Assembly: GCF_010093815.1 (NCBI RefSeq)
Contig: NW_022985552.1
Span: 1,473,943-1,537,942, forward strand
From: Pseudovirgaria hyperparasitica
Taxonomy: Eukaryota; Ascomycota; Dothideomycetes; Acrospermales; Acrospermaceae
Length of the DNA: 64,000 bases
Direction: 5' to 3'
The position numbers and the translations under genes are program-made. The notes beneath the pieces are model-generated. The model was not told the DNA's origin. It saw only the letters and a list, made by a program, of their open reading frames with translations, and did no database searches. How positions within the stretch are numbered: the first letter of the stretch is position 1; every line of letters begins with the position of its first letter. This document shows positions 48,812 through 59,565 of this stretch, piece by piece.

Positions 48812-49696
48812 TCAGCTATATGGAGTAAAAACCCTGCCATCAAATCTTTCAAGGTCCATGGCCTCTGTATCATCTTCGTCGCGATCAAGGTTGCGTTTTT
48901 GTTTGCGGTATCCGTTGCCATTGGCCGGTTGCGTGACATTTCGTTTAGCGGTAAGGATGCCATGATATGTTTGTAGAAGCTGTTTAGATGTATCATCGAA
49001 GTTGACGCAGAATCTTTGAGCCTGACATATTTGCATTGCTTTGATGTGAGTAATTTTATCGAACATTTCGGTGATATACGCCGCAACTAGGGCGGCTGAC
49101 TTGTCGTTTCCTGATTCGCAGAATATGAGGACCTTGCCTAATTTCGGAGGTTCCATCGCCAGCGACCGCTGATATACTTGATATAGATGTATGTTGATTC
49201 GTTTTATAGCTGTGGGAAATACAGCAATGAGTTCCTGCGGGGATGGCGCGTCGACGGTTGCGATTTCGACTCCCAGTTCGTTCGCCGCCGTGAACGCCGC
49301 GTTCGTCAGACCAGATTGTTTTGGACGTACTGCTACCATCATAGTGATCTGTTCCTTCTGCAAGAAGACCTTGTCCTTCGCCCTACTCATAGGCCCAAGA
49401 TACAGAAATGGTAGGATAGCCTGGGCCTCTCGCCTCCGCTCGTACGTCCATTCCAGAGTATGAGAGTCTTGAGTAAGTTTGGCATAATCGACATTGTTTA
49501 AGAAGCTGAGATCAAGTTCTCTGTCACCTTGGGGTGCTATGTGGTCGATGCTGAGATCACGAAAGTCGGTGGATACGATGGGAGGGGGAATAACTATGCG
49601 AGGAGGTGTTGGGACACGATAGCTAAAGCTGGACGTGCGCTTATGTGCTGATGATATTTGATTCGAAAGAGCGTTTTCTTCGTATGTTGAATTCAT
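48812..49696 (-). CDS. Dual-specificity phosphatase-like protein, probable pseudophosphatase
   Basis: Single exon, 294 aa. Residues ~85-255 have the DSP fold pattern: AQAILPFLYLGPMSRAKD is the typical first strand, followed by a central ITMMVAVRP strand and the P-loop strand GKVLIFCESGNDKSAALVAAY. The active-site motif HC(X)5R reads FC(X)5K: Cys193 is present, the preceding His is Phe192 and the catalytic Arg is Lys199. Loss of the phosphate-binding arginine predicts little or no phosphatase activity, as in STYX-type proteins that bind phosphoproteins without hydrolysing them. The N-terminal 80 residues are Pro/Ser-rich and disordered. A basic stretch (RKQKRNLDRDED) near the end may be nuclear-targeting. 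Confidence 0.85.
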   Translation of the reverse strand: MNSTYEENALSNQISSAHKRTSSFSYRVPTPPRIVIPPPIVSTDFRDLSIDHIAPQGDRELDLSFLNNVDYAKLTQDSHTLEWTYERRREAQAILPFLYLGPMSRAKDKVFLQKEQITMMVAVRPKQSGLTNAAFTAANELGVEIATVDAPSPQELIAVFPTAIKRINIHLYQVYQRSLAMEPPKLGKVLIFCESGNDKSAALVAAYITEMFDKITHIKAMQICQAQRFCVNFDDTSKQLLQTYHGILTAKRNVTQPANGNGYRKQKRNLDRDEDDTEAMDLERFDGRVFTPYS

Positions 49697-50477
49697 CGTT
49701 CCTCGGAAATAAGTGCAGTGGTCGCGAACCGGAGGAAGTGCGCAGCTTGGACACTAAGGCACTGGGTACGACTGTATGACTTAGTTTACCGTCAAATCGT
49801 TTCAATGTAGCAGAACCTACAAAGCGGGCACAACCCGCTGCATACAGCGACAAGAGCGCGGTCAAGTGAAGATTCGGTGCAAAGAAGAGTGAGGTAAGGC
49901 GAGGTTGACATGTGGTACCTAGCCATCAAATTATAGTTGATGCCTGCGAGGTGAGAATGTGCATGCCTTCCCCGCGTACCGCAAGCCTCCCGGTCGCGCA
50001 AGGACCTTGATAAGCGGGGCATATCCACCCACTTGTAATGAACTCACCTCTAATTTATAGACATAAATCTCTAGATATGACTAATCTACATAAATAGAAA
50101 GCTCTATTGAGAGTATATGAGGTTTATGAATGTAATTTCATACTAGGATCATTAGTGTTTCAAGTATGATAGATATAGATTGTGGACACGCGTAGTGCGC
50201 GCGATGTCACGTGTAGCTCAAGGCGGTTATAAGTAATGTACTCCATAGCTGCGACTCGGTCCTTTTCGTGTACGTTGTGGTATGGCGCGTGTATGGAGCC
50301 CTGCCATTACAAAGGGTCACTTAGATAAATGTTTTGAGCATGAACTACATTATACTGTGTACTCTCAACTATGATCTTATGTAACACATATTATATACAT
50401 CGTCCAGCGCTCTATAAATAGGGTTTACATGCATATTAAAAATATAACATACTCCAACATTGTTCGTGTTCAGTCAT
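49697..50477. other. AT-rich intergenic region
   Basis: 781 bp between the pseudophosphatase start and the dehydrogenase stop. The part at 50040-50460 is AT-rich. No gene is seen. Confidence 0.5.
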
Positions 50478-51520
50478 TTATGACGGAGCCTTGTAGCCAT
50501 CAACATCTGTCGAGTTGCTCAACTTCTCATACTTTTTGACGTTCTCGGCGTAAGTCTTGAGTTTCTTGTTGATGGTGGCGTATGCGTCAGTACCAAGAAT
50601 GCATCTCAACGGCGGATCTTGCATCATAGCGAGCTCGTAGTATCCAAGGGCAGCTTTGTATGGGTCTCCCGCCTGAGTACCGTTACGTTTGCCCATGGCT
50701 GTTTTGGCGTCGATGTGGTCGTATGCTGGGTTCTTGTTCTCACCAAAGTGCATGCTTCGACCGGCCCAATCGGTTCGGAAACCGCCTTTCGATAATGTAA
50801 GCTTCGGCTGGAAGTTGATGGATTACCTGGTATCTTACCTGGTTCTATACAGGTCAAGTGGATGTTCCACTCCGGCTTCAGTTCCAGGGACAATGCCTCA
50901 GTGAAGCCCTCAATCGCCCATTTACTGAAGATGATGTTAGTCATAAGTCACACTCGTGCCTCATACACATACCTTGCGCAATAGATAGAGAATGTTGGCA
51001 CGCCTGTAACATTAACCATAATGCACCAAAATACAGCGTGAAACACATACCAACTTGGCCGCCGATGGACGTGACCTGCTGAATCCTTCCGCCCGTGCCC
51101 TGAGCCCTCAAAACTTCAAGAGCTTTCCGTGTGACATCGATAAGACCGAAGAAGTTGACCTCCATTTGAGCTCTGATCTGCTTTTCACTCAGTGACTCGA
51201 ATTCTCCAGACAGTCCATAGCCTGGCATATTTAGGTTTTAGGTCAGAAATATGGGAAAGGCTAATAGTACCTGCATTGTTGACTACCACGTCGATAGTGT
51301 GGAATTTGTTGATAGCTGCGTCGAAAGCATTCTCGATTTGATCTTTCGAGGTTACGTCAAGATTGACAGCAAGATAGTTCGATTCAGTGGCTCCGTCAAA
51401 CTTTAGCTTCGAGGAATCGCGAGCTGTAGCAACTACAGAGTCCCCGCGTTCCAGAGCGATCTTGGCCAGTTCGGCACCAAAGCCAGTGCTGGTGCCGGTA
51501 ATGAAGAAGACTTTCCCCAT
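50478..51520 (-). CDS. Short-chain dehydrogenase/reductase (classical SDR)
   Basis: NAD(P)-dependent oxidoreductase with a Rossmann fold. Five exons: 51520-51271, 51221-51051, 51003-50973, 50924-50839 and 50785-50478, giving 281 aa. Exon 3 is only 31 nt; all phases agree. Cofactor motif TGTSTGFG at residues 8-15, VVVNNAG at the end of exon 1, a catalytic-serine region QQVTSIGG, and the catalytic Tyr/Lys in YCASKWA, which spans the exon 3/4 junction. ATARD after the second strand suggests NADP preference. The IEPG / GFRTDW segment after the catalytic site is typical of the fungal SDRs related to AYR1 and retinol-type enzymes. Substrate is unknown, and no biosynthetic cluster surrounds it. Confidence 0.9.
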
Positions 51521-52047
51521 GTTGCTTAGGGGATATATGATTGATTATATTGAATGTAGACTACGTCCGATGGCTGGAGGGCCAGGCAGCACTTCCTTAT
51601 ATACATCTTTCAGAAGCTGCGAGACGCCGCCACACTATGATGTTATCGCCGAGAACATCCATTATGTCCATATATACGTCATAACTATGCTGGCCCTGGA
51701 CGGCGAGTCTGATGTGCCTTGGGCGATCCATCGAGGTATTCATTCGTTAGCGTGAGCTATGCAGCCGAGCTATCCGTTCGATGTACATTTGAGGCTGCAT
51801 CGAACGCGCCGCGCCACATGTACATTCTGCTGAACAGTATTTCAGGGTATTGTCACCGTAGCAATTTTTCGTGTTCAGGATCTTCCATCCATTTGTCGAA
51901 GTTGGTGAGGACTGTGATGTCCTGGTCGTGATGCTTACATGACGTATGAGATCCTTATTCTTGCATCTTGGAACACTGGCTTTGACGAGATGGGCCTTCA
52001 TAGTGAGAAGGTACATCTTCCAAGAACGACAAAATAGATTGAGATGC
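51521..52047. other. Intergenic region
   Basis: 527 bp between the dehydrogenase start and the kinase stop, both minus strand. No gene is supported. Confidence 0.5.
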
Positions 52048-53508
52048 TCACGTGTCACCACATTCAACTCTTCCCACACCCCGTAGGCTGAGATAAACGT
52101 CTGTACCCCATCCCCACATGCTTTGCACGGCGATACCTCCTCCAAAGTATTCCGCATAGGCTCTCCCTAAAGGAAGGCCATATCCAAGACCAGCAAGGCT
52201 GTTCTTATTATCGCCACTGGCACCGGATATTGTGCTCAAAGCCTCCAGTCCACTACCAATCGAAAGACTCGAAGAGGCTTCATCTTCTGTGAATGTCGTG
52301 AAGCTGTAATCCCAGATATGTTGATAATTCTCTGGTGTTATACCACCCCCATGATCACGAATACGAATAGTCACTCCTGGTGTAGATCGCTTCAGGGGTC
52401 GGATATTCTCGGAGACACCGGTGTTCACTTCCTCGACAATATGAGACGCCAATCTTGAAGCTTTGTCCACATTCCATTGATCGATATTTTTGAGCATCTT
52501 GTTTGATGCGTCTGAAAGGTTATTTTCTGGCAATGGCGCAATGGTCACCTCGACCGGTTCGCGCTCCTTTCCTCGTTCTACAGTCGCTCGAAACGCGTTC
52601 TTCAGTAGCTCGGTGATGATATATTCCAGGTGTACAGGGACATGTGCGAAAGTGTATTCTGGCTCGCCGTTGATTACAAGCGATGGTCGAAGGCCGTATT
52701 TCAGCTCGCATATGTCGGACACCACTGATTCGCACTGGCGAACAATGGAAGCAGGGCAAAGCTTCGTATCAATCACACCGATATACCCTGATTCTGCGTG
52801 AATATCAGCATCGTCTGATAGATCTTGGTGTGGTTGTGATGAGAAATGTAATGCAATGTGTTGTTCTGCTATGAGACGAGTACCAATTCGAGCACGGAGG
52901 TGCTCGTCGAGAAATCTTGTGACATCTTTGGGGGATATATATTTCCGGGCCTCTAGAAAGCCCCGTGCCAGTATTGAGATTGTATCAGCATGAGTGTGCA
53001 CCAGGTCAGCCATCACCTCCGTGAATTGTATCTCATCTTCCAGGGTACTGATCTCTTTCTCAGCCCATGGCAGCAGTGTGGACAGCGAATGCAGATAATT
53101 CTCGTGGATCTTGGATATTTGAGGGTTGACGACGACTATAAAGGGCAGATTCCGTAGAGACTGGATTCGGTGCGCAAGACGTGCTGGCAGAATCGAGAGG
53201 GTGAAATTCGCGGATTTGAAGAGTGCTTCAGCTGGTAATGGCGGTCGACCATGTCTGCCCAGTGGCCATGTGAGCTTCCACGCCACGACTAGGAGAAGAG
53301 TGTGATCTTACTTGACCAGGTCCGCAAGCGTCAAAGGATGTAGAGGCTTCGCGGCGAGATGTGCGATATCGGCGTCGGTGACAGTCCTCGTATGTATCGC
53401 AGCGCGTGCGCGACAGTGTCCAATTGATTTCTTAAGGCGTGTTTTGGGCGCACCACAGGTTCCATTCTCTAACACCGACCTCGATACCCTACTTGCGGCC
53501 TGCCACAT
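52048..53508 (-). CDS. Mitochondrial PDK/BCKDK-family protein kinase
   Basis: GHKL-fold serine kinase that phosphorylates and inhibits pyruvate or branched-chain 2-oxoacid dehydrogenase in the mitochondrial matrix. Exon 1 is 53508-53312, the intron 53311-53255 (GTAAGA...TGGGCAG) and exon 2 53254-52048, giving 467 aa. The N-terminus is Arg/Ala-rich (RAAIHTRTVT), consistent with a presequence. Family motifs: FTLSILPARLAHRIQSLRNL, the histidine-box-like region FLDEHLRARIGTRLIAEQH, N-box ELLKNAFRA, G1 box IRDHGGGI and G2 box GLGYGLPLGRAYAEYFGG, followed by the WGWGTDVYL end. A 40-residue insert between the N and G1 boxes is typical of the fungal Pkp2-like branch. Target (PDH or BCKDH) undecided. 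Confidence 0.92.
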
Positions 53509-53956
53509 GGTCGAATCTTGTGAAAAGGTGGAGGGAAGACAGCCCAGGAGATTGGTAACGACCTAGGTAGCTCACGGGCTCACCACGGGCAGCTTGGCAT
53601 GAATGCGACTTGACTGAGAAGTTGTAAAGACCACATCACGTGTATAAGAGTTGAACCAGTCAAAATATAGCGGATAAATACACTTTGACAACTGTTCATG
53701 CTGACACATGAGACATCCCAGCCATGACGTGAAGTTACCGCCAGTGGAAGTTTGACGTCGCGTTGGTATGACAGTATAGGGCACACATGCTGCTTTGGGT
53801 TAGTCGCAACATGATGGGTATGGAGACAACCCAAATCTGGGAGCGTCATTTGAATTTGCAAACAGGCTGCCTGCTATAATAGCTATAGGTACCATCCTTT
53901 CATAAATCTCAGTCGAGTTGTACTTAAAACTCTTGCGCATTCATCAGGGCATCGCT
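53509..53956. other. Intergenic region
   Basis: 448 bp; promoter side of the kinase gene and 3' side of the I9 inhibitor gene. Nothing else is seen. Confidence 0.5.
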
Positions 53957-54314
53957 CTACTGCGTGGTGACAACTTGATCCTTCTCGACATCTACACCTT
54001 CGTGAGACTCCAGCGTTGACAGCTTATCATCTGGGATCTCGGCGCTATTGCATGTCAATACTGTGCCATACCATAGTTACATATCTCGTACGTGAATCCA
54101 TCGATTAACTTAAACTCCTTGGTGATTTTTCCACCTTGATCAGTTATACTCTGCTTGGCCCTGATGGGAGTTAGCTTTATGAGTAGCGGCTACTGCGTTC
54201 CGAACATACGCCTCAAGCTTCTCTTTAGAATGACCCTCCTTGAGAGACACCTACAAACACTGTTAGACTTGTTACCTAGCAATAAAGGCTAGAGCTCACA
54301 TTGATAACAGGCAT
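53957..54314 (-). CDS. PBI2: Proteinase inhibitor I9-type protein (PBI2-like), four small exons
   Basis: Found by reading the minus strand; no single exon is long enough to show as an open frame. Exons: 54314-54300 (15 nt), 54250-54210 (41 nt), 54160-54092 (69 nt) and 54044-53957 (88 nt), giving 70 aa. Splice signals: GTGAGC...TTTGTAG, GTATGT...CCATCAG and GTACGA...GCAATAG, all in phase. The joined protein follows the subtilisin-propeptide-like inhibitor family. It has MPVIN then VSLKEGHSKEKLEAAK, DQGGKITKEFKLIDGFTAEI, and DDKLSTLESHEGVDVEKDQ. There is no signal peptide, so it is cytosolic. The yeast counterpart inhibits vacuolar proteinase B and helps vacuole fusion. Confidence 0.88.
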
Positions 54315-54928
54315 TCTTGCTATGGTGGAAAGGCGAATGAACAAATGACGAGTGGACTGAATCGGGAATTTGTTGAAGAGGACCGGGAGCGTGGTGAACA
54401 AGTATCGCAGTATGAGGGTATTTATGCAAACCGACCTGGGGTGGTTGGAACAAGCTGGAGCCCTCGACCAAGTGCAGGTGACGCAATGACGTGCGCTGGG
54501 AGGGGGGGTCCGCAATGCAAGACTGGGAAGTGAAGGCTCCAGCTGGCTGCATTCCTAACTGCACCCTTGCTTCAAGTTCGGCTGTACTTAAGCTAATAGT
54601 GGACGCTCGTGGGCCAATACATCTACTTCGTCTGACAATCTGAAGTCTCAAATCACACTACCTCGACATTGACACGGGCCAATACTTGAATACATAAATA
54701 TTAGGTGAAAGCCTGCAGAGCGTGGCGTCGTCGCGTCGTGGCGGTGCAACGCGGGGCACGCGATAAGATAGTGATATGTACCTAGGCTAGTGCTAGGTAC
54801 CTTCCAATGAGACCAGGGTTGAGTTACTAGCTCATTATGTCTTAGCGCCATAATAATAATTTCTTCCGCCATGAGTATTGATCACAGAACTTCTGAGTGC
54901 TGCACCACCATACTTCCGAGCAGCGACC
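54315..54928. other. Divergent intergenic region, I9 inhibitor / BMS1
   Basis: 614 bp between divergent starts. No supported gene. Confidence 0.5.
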
Positions 54929-57900
54929 ATGTCGGAGCAAGTCAATCGGGCGCACCGAAAGACCAAAGACAAGAAGGCATCTACGTCTGGTACACTGACC
55001 ATCGTAACCTGTTTGCTCGGTCTAACTTTTGCTACAGAGCGCAATCCAAAAGCTTTCGCCGTTACGAACCCGCGCAAGCTTCAGCGTCAAGCTGCACGCT
55101 CTCACGATGTATGAACACAGACCTTAAAGCAAAGCGTGAATTCTGATAGGTTTGCCAGGTCAAAGAGAAGAAACTACATGTTCCCTTGGTGGACCGTCTA
55201 CCTGAAGAGGCACCACCCACAGTCGTTGCGATCGTGGGACCACCAGGAGTACGTATTCCCTACAAGAGGCGCCAGCGAATTGTGGATGGCTGATCAGGAT
55301 AGGTTGGAAAAACTACGCTTATAAAATCTCTCGTTCGTCGATACACGAAGCAAACCCTCTCTGCGCCCACTGGTCCCCTTACTGTCGTCACTTCGAAGCG
55401 CCGACGGCTGACCTTCATAGAATGCCCAGCCGAATCTCTGGCAAGCATGATGGACATTGCAAAGATAGTAGATTATGTTCTGCTCATGATAGATGGGAAC
55501 TATGGCTTTGAGATGGAGACTATGGAGTTTTTGAACATCCTGCCTGCGACAGGAATGCCTAGCAATGTCTTCGGCATCCTGACCCACTTGGATCTATTCA
55601 AAAAGCAAGAAACGCTAAAGGCTCAGAAAAAAAGGCTCAAACATCGCTTTTGGAGCGAACTCTACCAGGGCGCGAAACTATTTTACTTATCAGGTGTAGT
55701 CAATGGCCGTTACCCTGATCGCGAAATCCTGAATCTTTCGCGATTCCTATCTGTAATGAAGAACCCTCGACCGTTAGTATGGCGTAACTCGCATCCATAT
55801 TCTCTTGTAGATCGGTTCCTTGATATGACACCGCCTACCCGAATCGAAGAAAACCCCAAATGCGACCGCACTGTCGCTCTATACGGCTACCTTCGCGGTA
55901 CGAACTTCCCTGCTGAGGGTGCAAGAGTACATATACCAGGCATGGGAGATCAGAAAGTCTCCATGATCGAGGCGCTCCCGGATCCGTGTCCAACTCCCTA
56001 TATGGACCAAGCTGTCGCCAAAGTAACAGGCAAGAAGGGCAGAAGAAGACTGGGAGATAAACAGAAAATCATTTTTGCTCCTATGTCTGATGTCGGGGGT
56101 GTTCTTGTCGATAAAGATGCAGTATATATCGATGTCAAGACTTCAACGTTCGACAGGGACGATGATGAGGACGAGGACGGAAAAGAACGTGGTTTAGGCG
56201 AAAAACTCATGATTGGCTTGCAGGGAGGGAGGAGACTTCTTGGACAAGCGGATTCAGGCATGCGTCTATATTCAGGAGGCACTACAATTGTGGATGGTGA
56301 CCTTGATGATGACATTGGAAACATGGGAAGGAAAGCAAAGCGAGTCGCGAATATGGTTGCGAAAGATATAGATGAGCCAGATGAGGACGAGGGCTTCGAG
56401 AGTGGAGAGGACGAAGACGAGGACGAAGCAGACTTGATGGGTGCATCCGACGAAGACGACGATGGCCACATTAAAGGCGTTGAGACCGAGGACGATCATT
56501 TTAAGCACAAGACACTATCAAAGCGCAGTGGCGATAGTTCTACCGACGACATCGCATTCGCTGATAGCGATTCTGATCTAGGTTCACTATCTTCTGAGGA
56601 CGAGCAGGAGTTTGATCATGAGAATTTGAGCGACGGGGAATCCGAATCAGACGATGAAGATGGTGGCGCTGTAAAATGGAAGAACAATCTTAGTGGAAAC
56701 GCAGAGCGGTTACACGGAAAGAAAAGACCCTATCAAACAAAGGAGCTTATGCGATTAATGTACGATGAGTCAATATCCCTCAGCGAGGTTTTGAGAAGAT
56801 GGGCTGGAGCAACGGAAGTCAACGGGGAGGGTAGCAATGATCCAGATGATGACTTCTTCAAAAGAGCAAAGCATGGATTGACCGAAGAAACTGAAGATAG
56901 GATGATACCCGCCTATGATTATGAGATGTTAGAGGGTAAATGGGCGGATGAGGATAGTATCGAAGCGTTGCGTCAACGCTTTACGACAGCCAGTCTGATT
57001 AACAGTCGCGCGGATGATAATGGCGAGGACGACTCGGCGTTCGGTGGCGAAGACGAGGGTGATGGTGAATTCGAAGATCTCGAAACTGGGCAGAAATTTG
57101 GAGGAGGCGAGACTGCGAACGAGCAAGATGCCTCAAAGGCTATAGAAGAAGAACGAGAGCGTAATGCCCGCAAGAAGGAGGAGCTCAAGCTGCGGTTCGA
57201 GGAGGAAGATCGAGAAGGCTTCGGAAAAGACAAGACAAACGAAGGAGCAGCGGTCAATGGTGATGAGGAACAATTCGGTGAGGACGAGTGGTACGAAGCA
57301 CAAAAAGCAGCCATGCGGAAGCAGCTCGATATAAATGACGCCGAGGTTAGCCAAATGGACGGGTTGTCAAGAGCACGATTCGAAGGGTACAAAGCTGGGA
57401 CATACGCACGAATAGTACTGGAGGATGTGCCATACGAGTTTTGCGCCAACTTTAACCCTCGATTTCCAATCATCATTGGCGGACTTACACCAACAGAGGA
57501 ACGCTTTGGGTTCGTTCAAATCCGCATCAAACGCCATCGCTGGCATAAGAAGATTTTGAAGACAAATGATCCTCTGATCTTCTCTCTTGGCTGGCGTCGA
57601 TTCCAAACTATGCCAGTCTATAGCATATCAGATTCACGCACCCGGAATCGCATGCTAAAATACACACCAGAACACATGCATTGCTTTGGTACATTCTACG
57701 GGCCCCTTATTGCACCGAACACTGGGTTCTGCTGTGTTCAGTCTTTCTCAAACACGAATCCTGGCTTCCGGATAGCGGCAACTGGTGTAGTTCTCAACGT
57801 GGACGAGAGTACGGAAATTGTCAAGAAACTCAAGCTAACCGGACATCCTTATAAAATTTTTAAGAATACCGCCTTTGTGAAGGACATGTTCAGCACTTCA

Positions 57901-58605
57901 CTTGAGATTGCCAAGTTTGAGGGTGCCAGCATCAGGACAGTATCAGGCATCCGTGGTCAGATTAAGAAAGCCTTGAGCAAGCCGGAGGGAAACTTTCGTG
58001 CGACATTTGAGGACAAAGTCTTGATGAGCGACATCGTTTTCTTACGAGCATGGTATCCCATCAAGCCGCATCGATTTTACAATGTTGTGACCGAATTACT
58101 TGACCGATCGACTCTTACAGCAGCTGGTGAGAACATGGGATGGAAAGGTATGCGGCTCACAGGAGAAGTCCGTAAAGACATCGGAATGCCGACACCGCAG
58201 GACAAGAATTCTGCATATAGACCTGTCGAGCGCCAAGACCGACACTTCAATCCCATTCGAGTGCCACGCAAGTTACAGGCTGATCTACCGTACAAGTCAC
58301 AGATCGTCCAGCTCAAGCCGCAACGGAAGCAGACATATATGCAAAAACGAGCCGTCTTGCCAGGCAAAGACGAACGTAAAGCAATGGTTCTGATGCAACA
58401 ATTGCAAACGCTCAGGAACGACAAGCTTGAGAAGCGACGTAAGAAGCAGGAAGAACGCAAAGAGCCATATCGGAAAAAAGTGGCAGAGAACCAGGAGAAG
58501 AGGAGTGAACGAGAAAAGAAGGAGAAGGAGGAGTACTGGCGAAGAGAAGGAAAGAAGAGGAAGAACCAAGACAGCACCTCTGGTGGAGGAAAGCGGCGAA
58601 AGTAG
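54929..58605 (+). CDS. BMS1: Ribosome biogenesis GTPase BMS1
   Basis: Nucleolar GTPase needed for early 18S rRNA processing in the SSU processome; partners RCL1. Exons: 54929-54989, 55038-55108, 55159-55248 and 55303-58605, giving 1174 aa. The N-terminus has [11 protein letters not shown] and [20 protein letters not shown]. The P-loop GPPGVGKTT (71-79) is split by intron 3 between its second Gly and Val. The G domain goes on with [20 protein letters not shown] and a THLDLF specificity motif. A long acidic linker (56,150-56,660 region, many Asp/Glu runs) follows, then the C-terminal domain shared with TSR1 ([34 protein letters not shown]). The tail is a Lys/Arg/Glu-rich helix. Confidence 0.95.
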
Positions 58606-59565
58606 GACTGGGGATCTGTTATTGTGATCTAGGCCTGAGTACTTTTTGTCAGATGCATTGCATAAGTGGTGTTGCTGGTATAGCATTCTAGGCGTTTTCC
58701 ATGGTCAACAACAACAAATGCGATGCTGGAATGGCTTGCATGCATGAACGGCATCCAGCGGATGTATATGTACATGTAGAACTCTCCGACGCGCATCGTC
58801 TGCAGCTTAGGGACAACGGTTCACTTTCCGGCCTATCAGTCTTGACTTGTCTTCGAATCCAAGGTGCGATTGGCTCCTGCGCTCGCGCGTCGTAGCGTGC
58901 GTTACAAGGGCAATAGATGGCAAGGGTGATCGTTGTTGTCTAAAAGTCAATTGCGAAACGCTGTCAAGGGTTAATAAATACACCAAGGGTTTGAAAACAC
59001 TGTGTCAGTCGATAAACGCTGGCAGCAGCAGAATTGTGGCAATCAATTTACGCTCAACCCCGAGTCGAGACCGAAAACCTCAGGCAGACACGGAACAGCG
59101 TGATGCGCGTCACTCTAGCCGAGCCGGTCATGTGCCAGCGCGCCTTCCCGGTCCCGGTGATTCTCACTGTCCAGTACGACAAACGCGTGACGCACTTTCT
59201 CTCTCTCCATACTTCACACTGGAACATCTGAGCATCTGAGTATCAGGCTCAGGTCTCTTTTCATATATACTTCGAACACCTCTGGTCGTTGTTCTGTGGT
59301 TGTTGCGACCAGTAACTACGGGCCCCGCTCTTCGCGTCTTTGTTGAGCTGACGACGTCGCGTTCGCGCCACCGGTGATCGCCTCTCGGCGTGTATACGTG
59401 AAACCCGACCTTCGCAATAGCGTTCAGTTCACGTTCTGATAATTGACTCCACCGGACCTCGCAAGAAAAGTGAAAATACGAGCAATTGACTCTCTGATCC
59501 TTCTGCGCAGCGACTATATCAACGGATCCGCGATCCCTGGTTAGACCGCACGTTCTTACCCCACC
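58606..59565. other. Intergenic region, likely promoter of the Whi5/Nrm1-like gene
   Basis: 960 bp between tandem genes. An ACGCGT box lies at 59183-59188 and an E2F-like TTCGCGCC near 59362-59369. No gene is supported. Confidence 0.5.
59183..59369 (+). promoter_or_regulatory. Possible MBF/E2F boxes upstream of the Whi5/Nrm1-like gene
   Basis: An ACGCGT box at 59183-59188, about 380 bp upstream of the ATG, and TTCGCGCC near 59362-59369, about 200 bp upstream. Single hexamers of this kind occur elsewhere in the window, so only the pairing and position give them weight. Confidence 0.35.
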
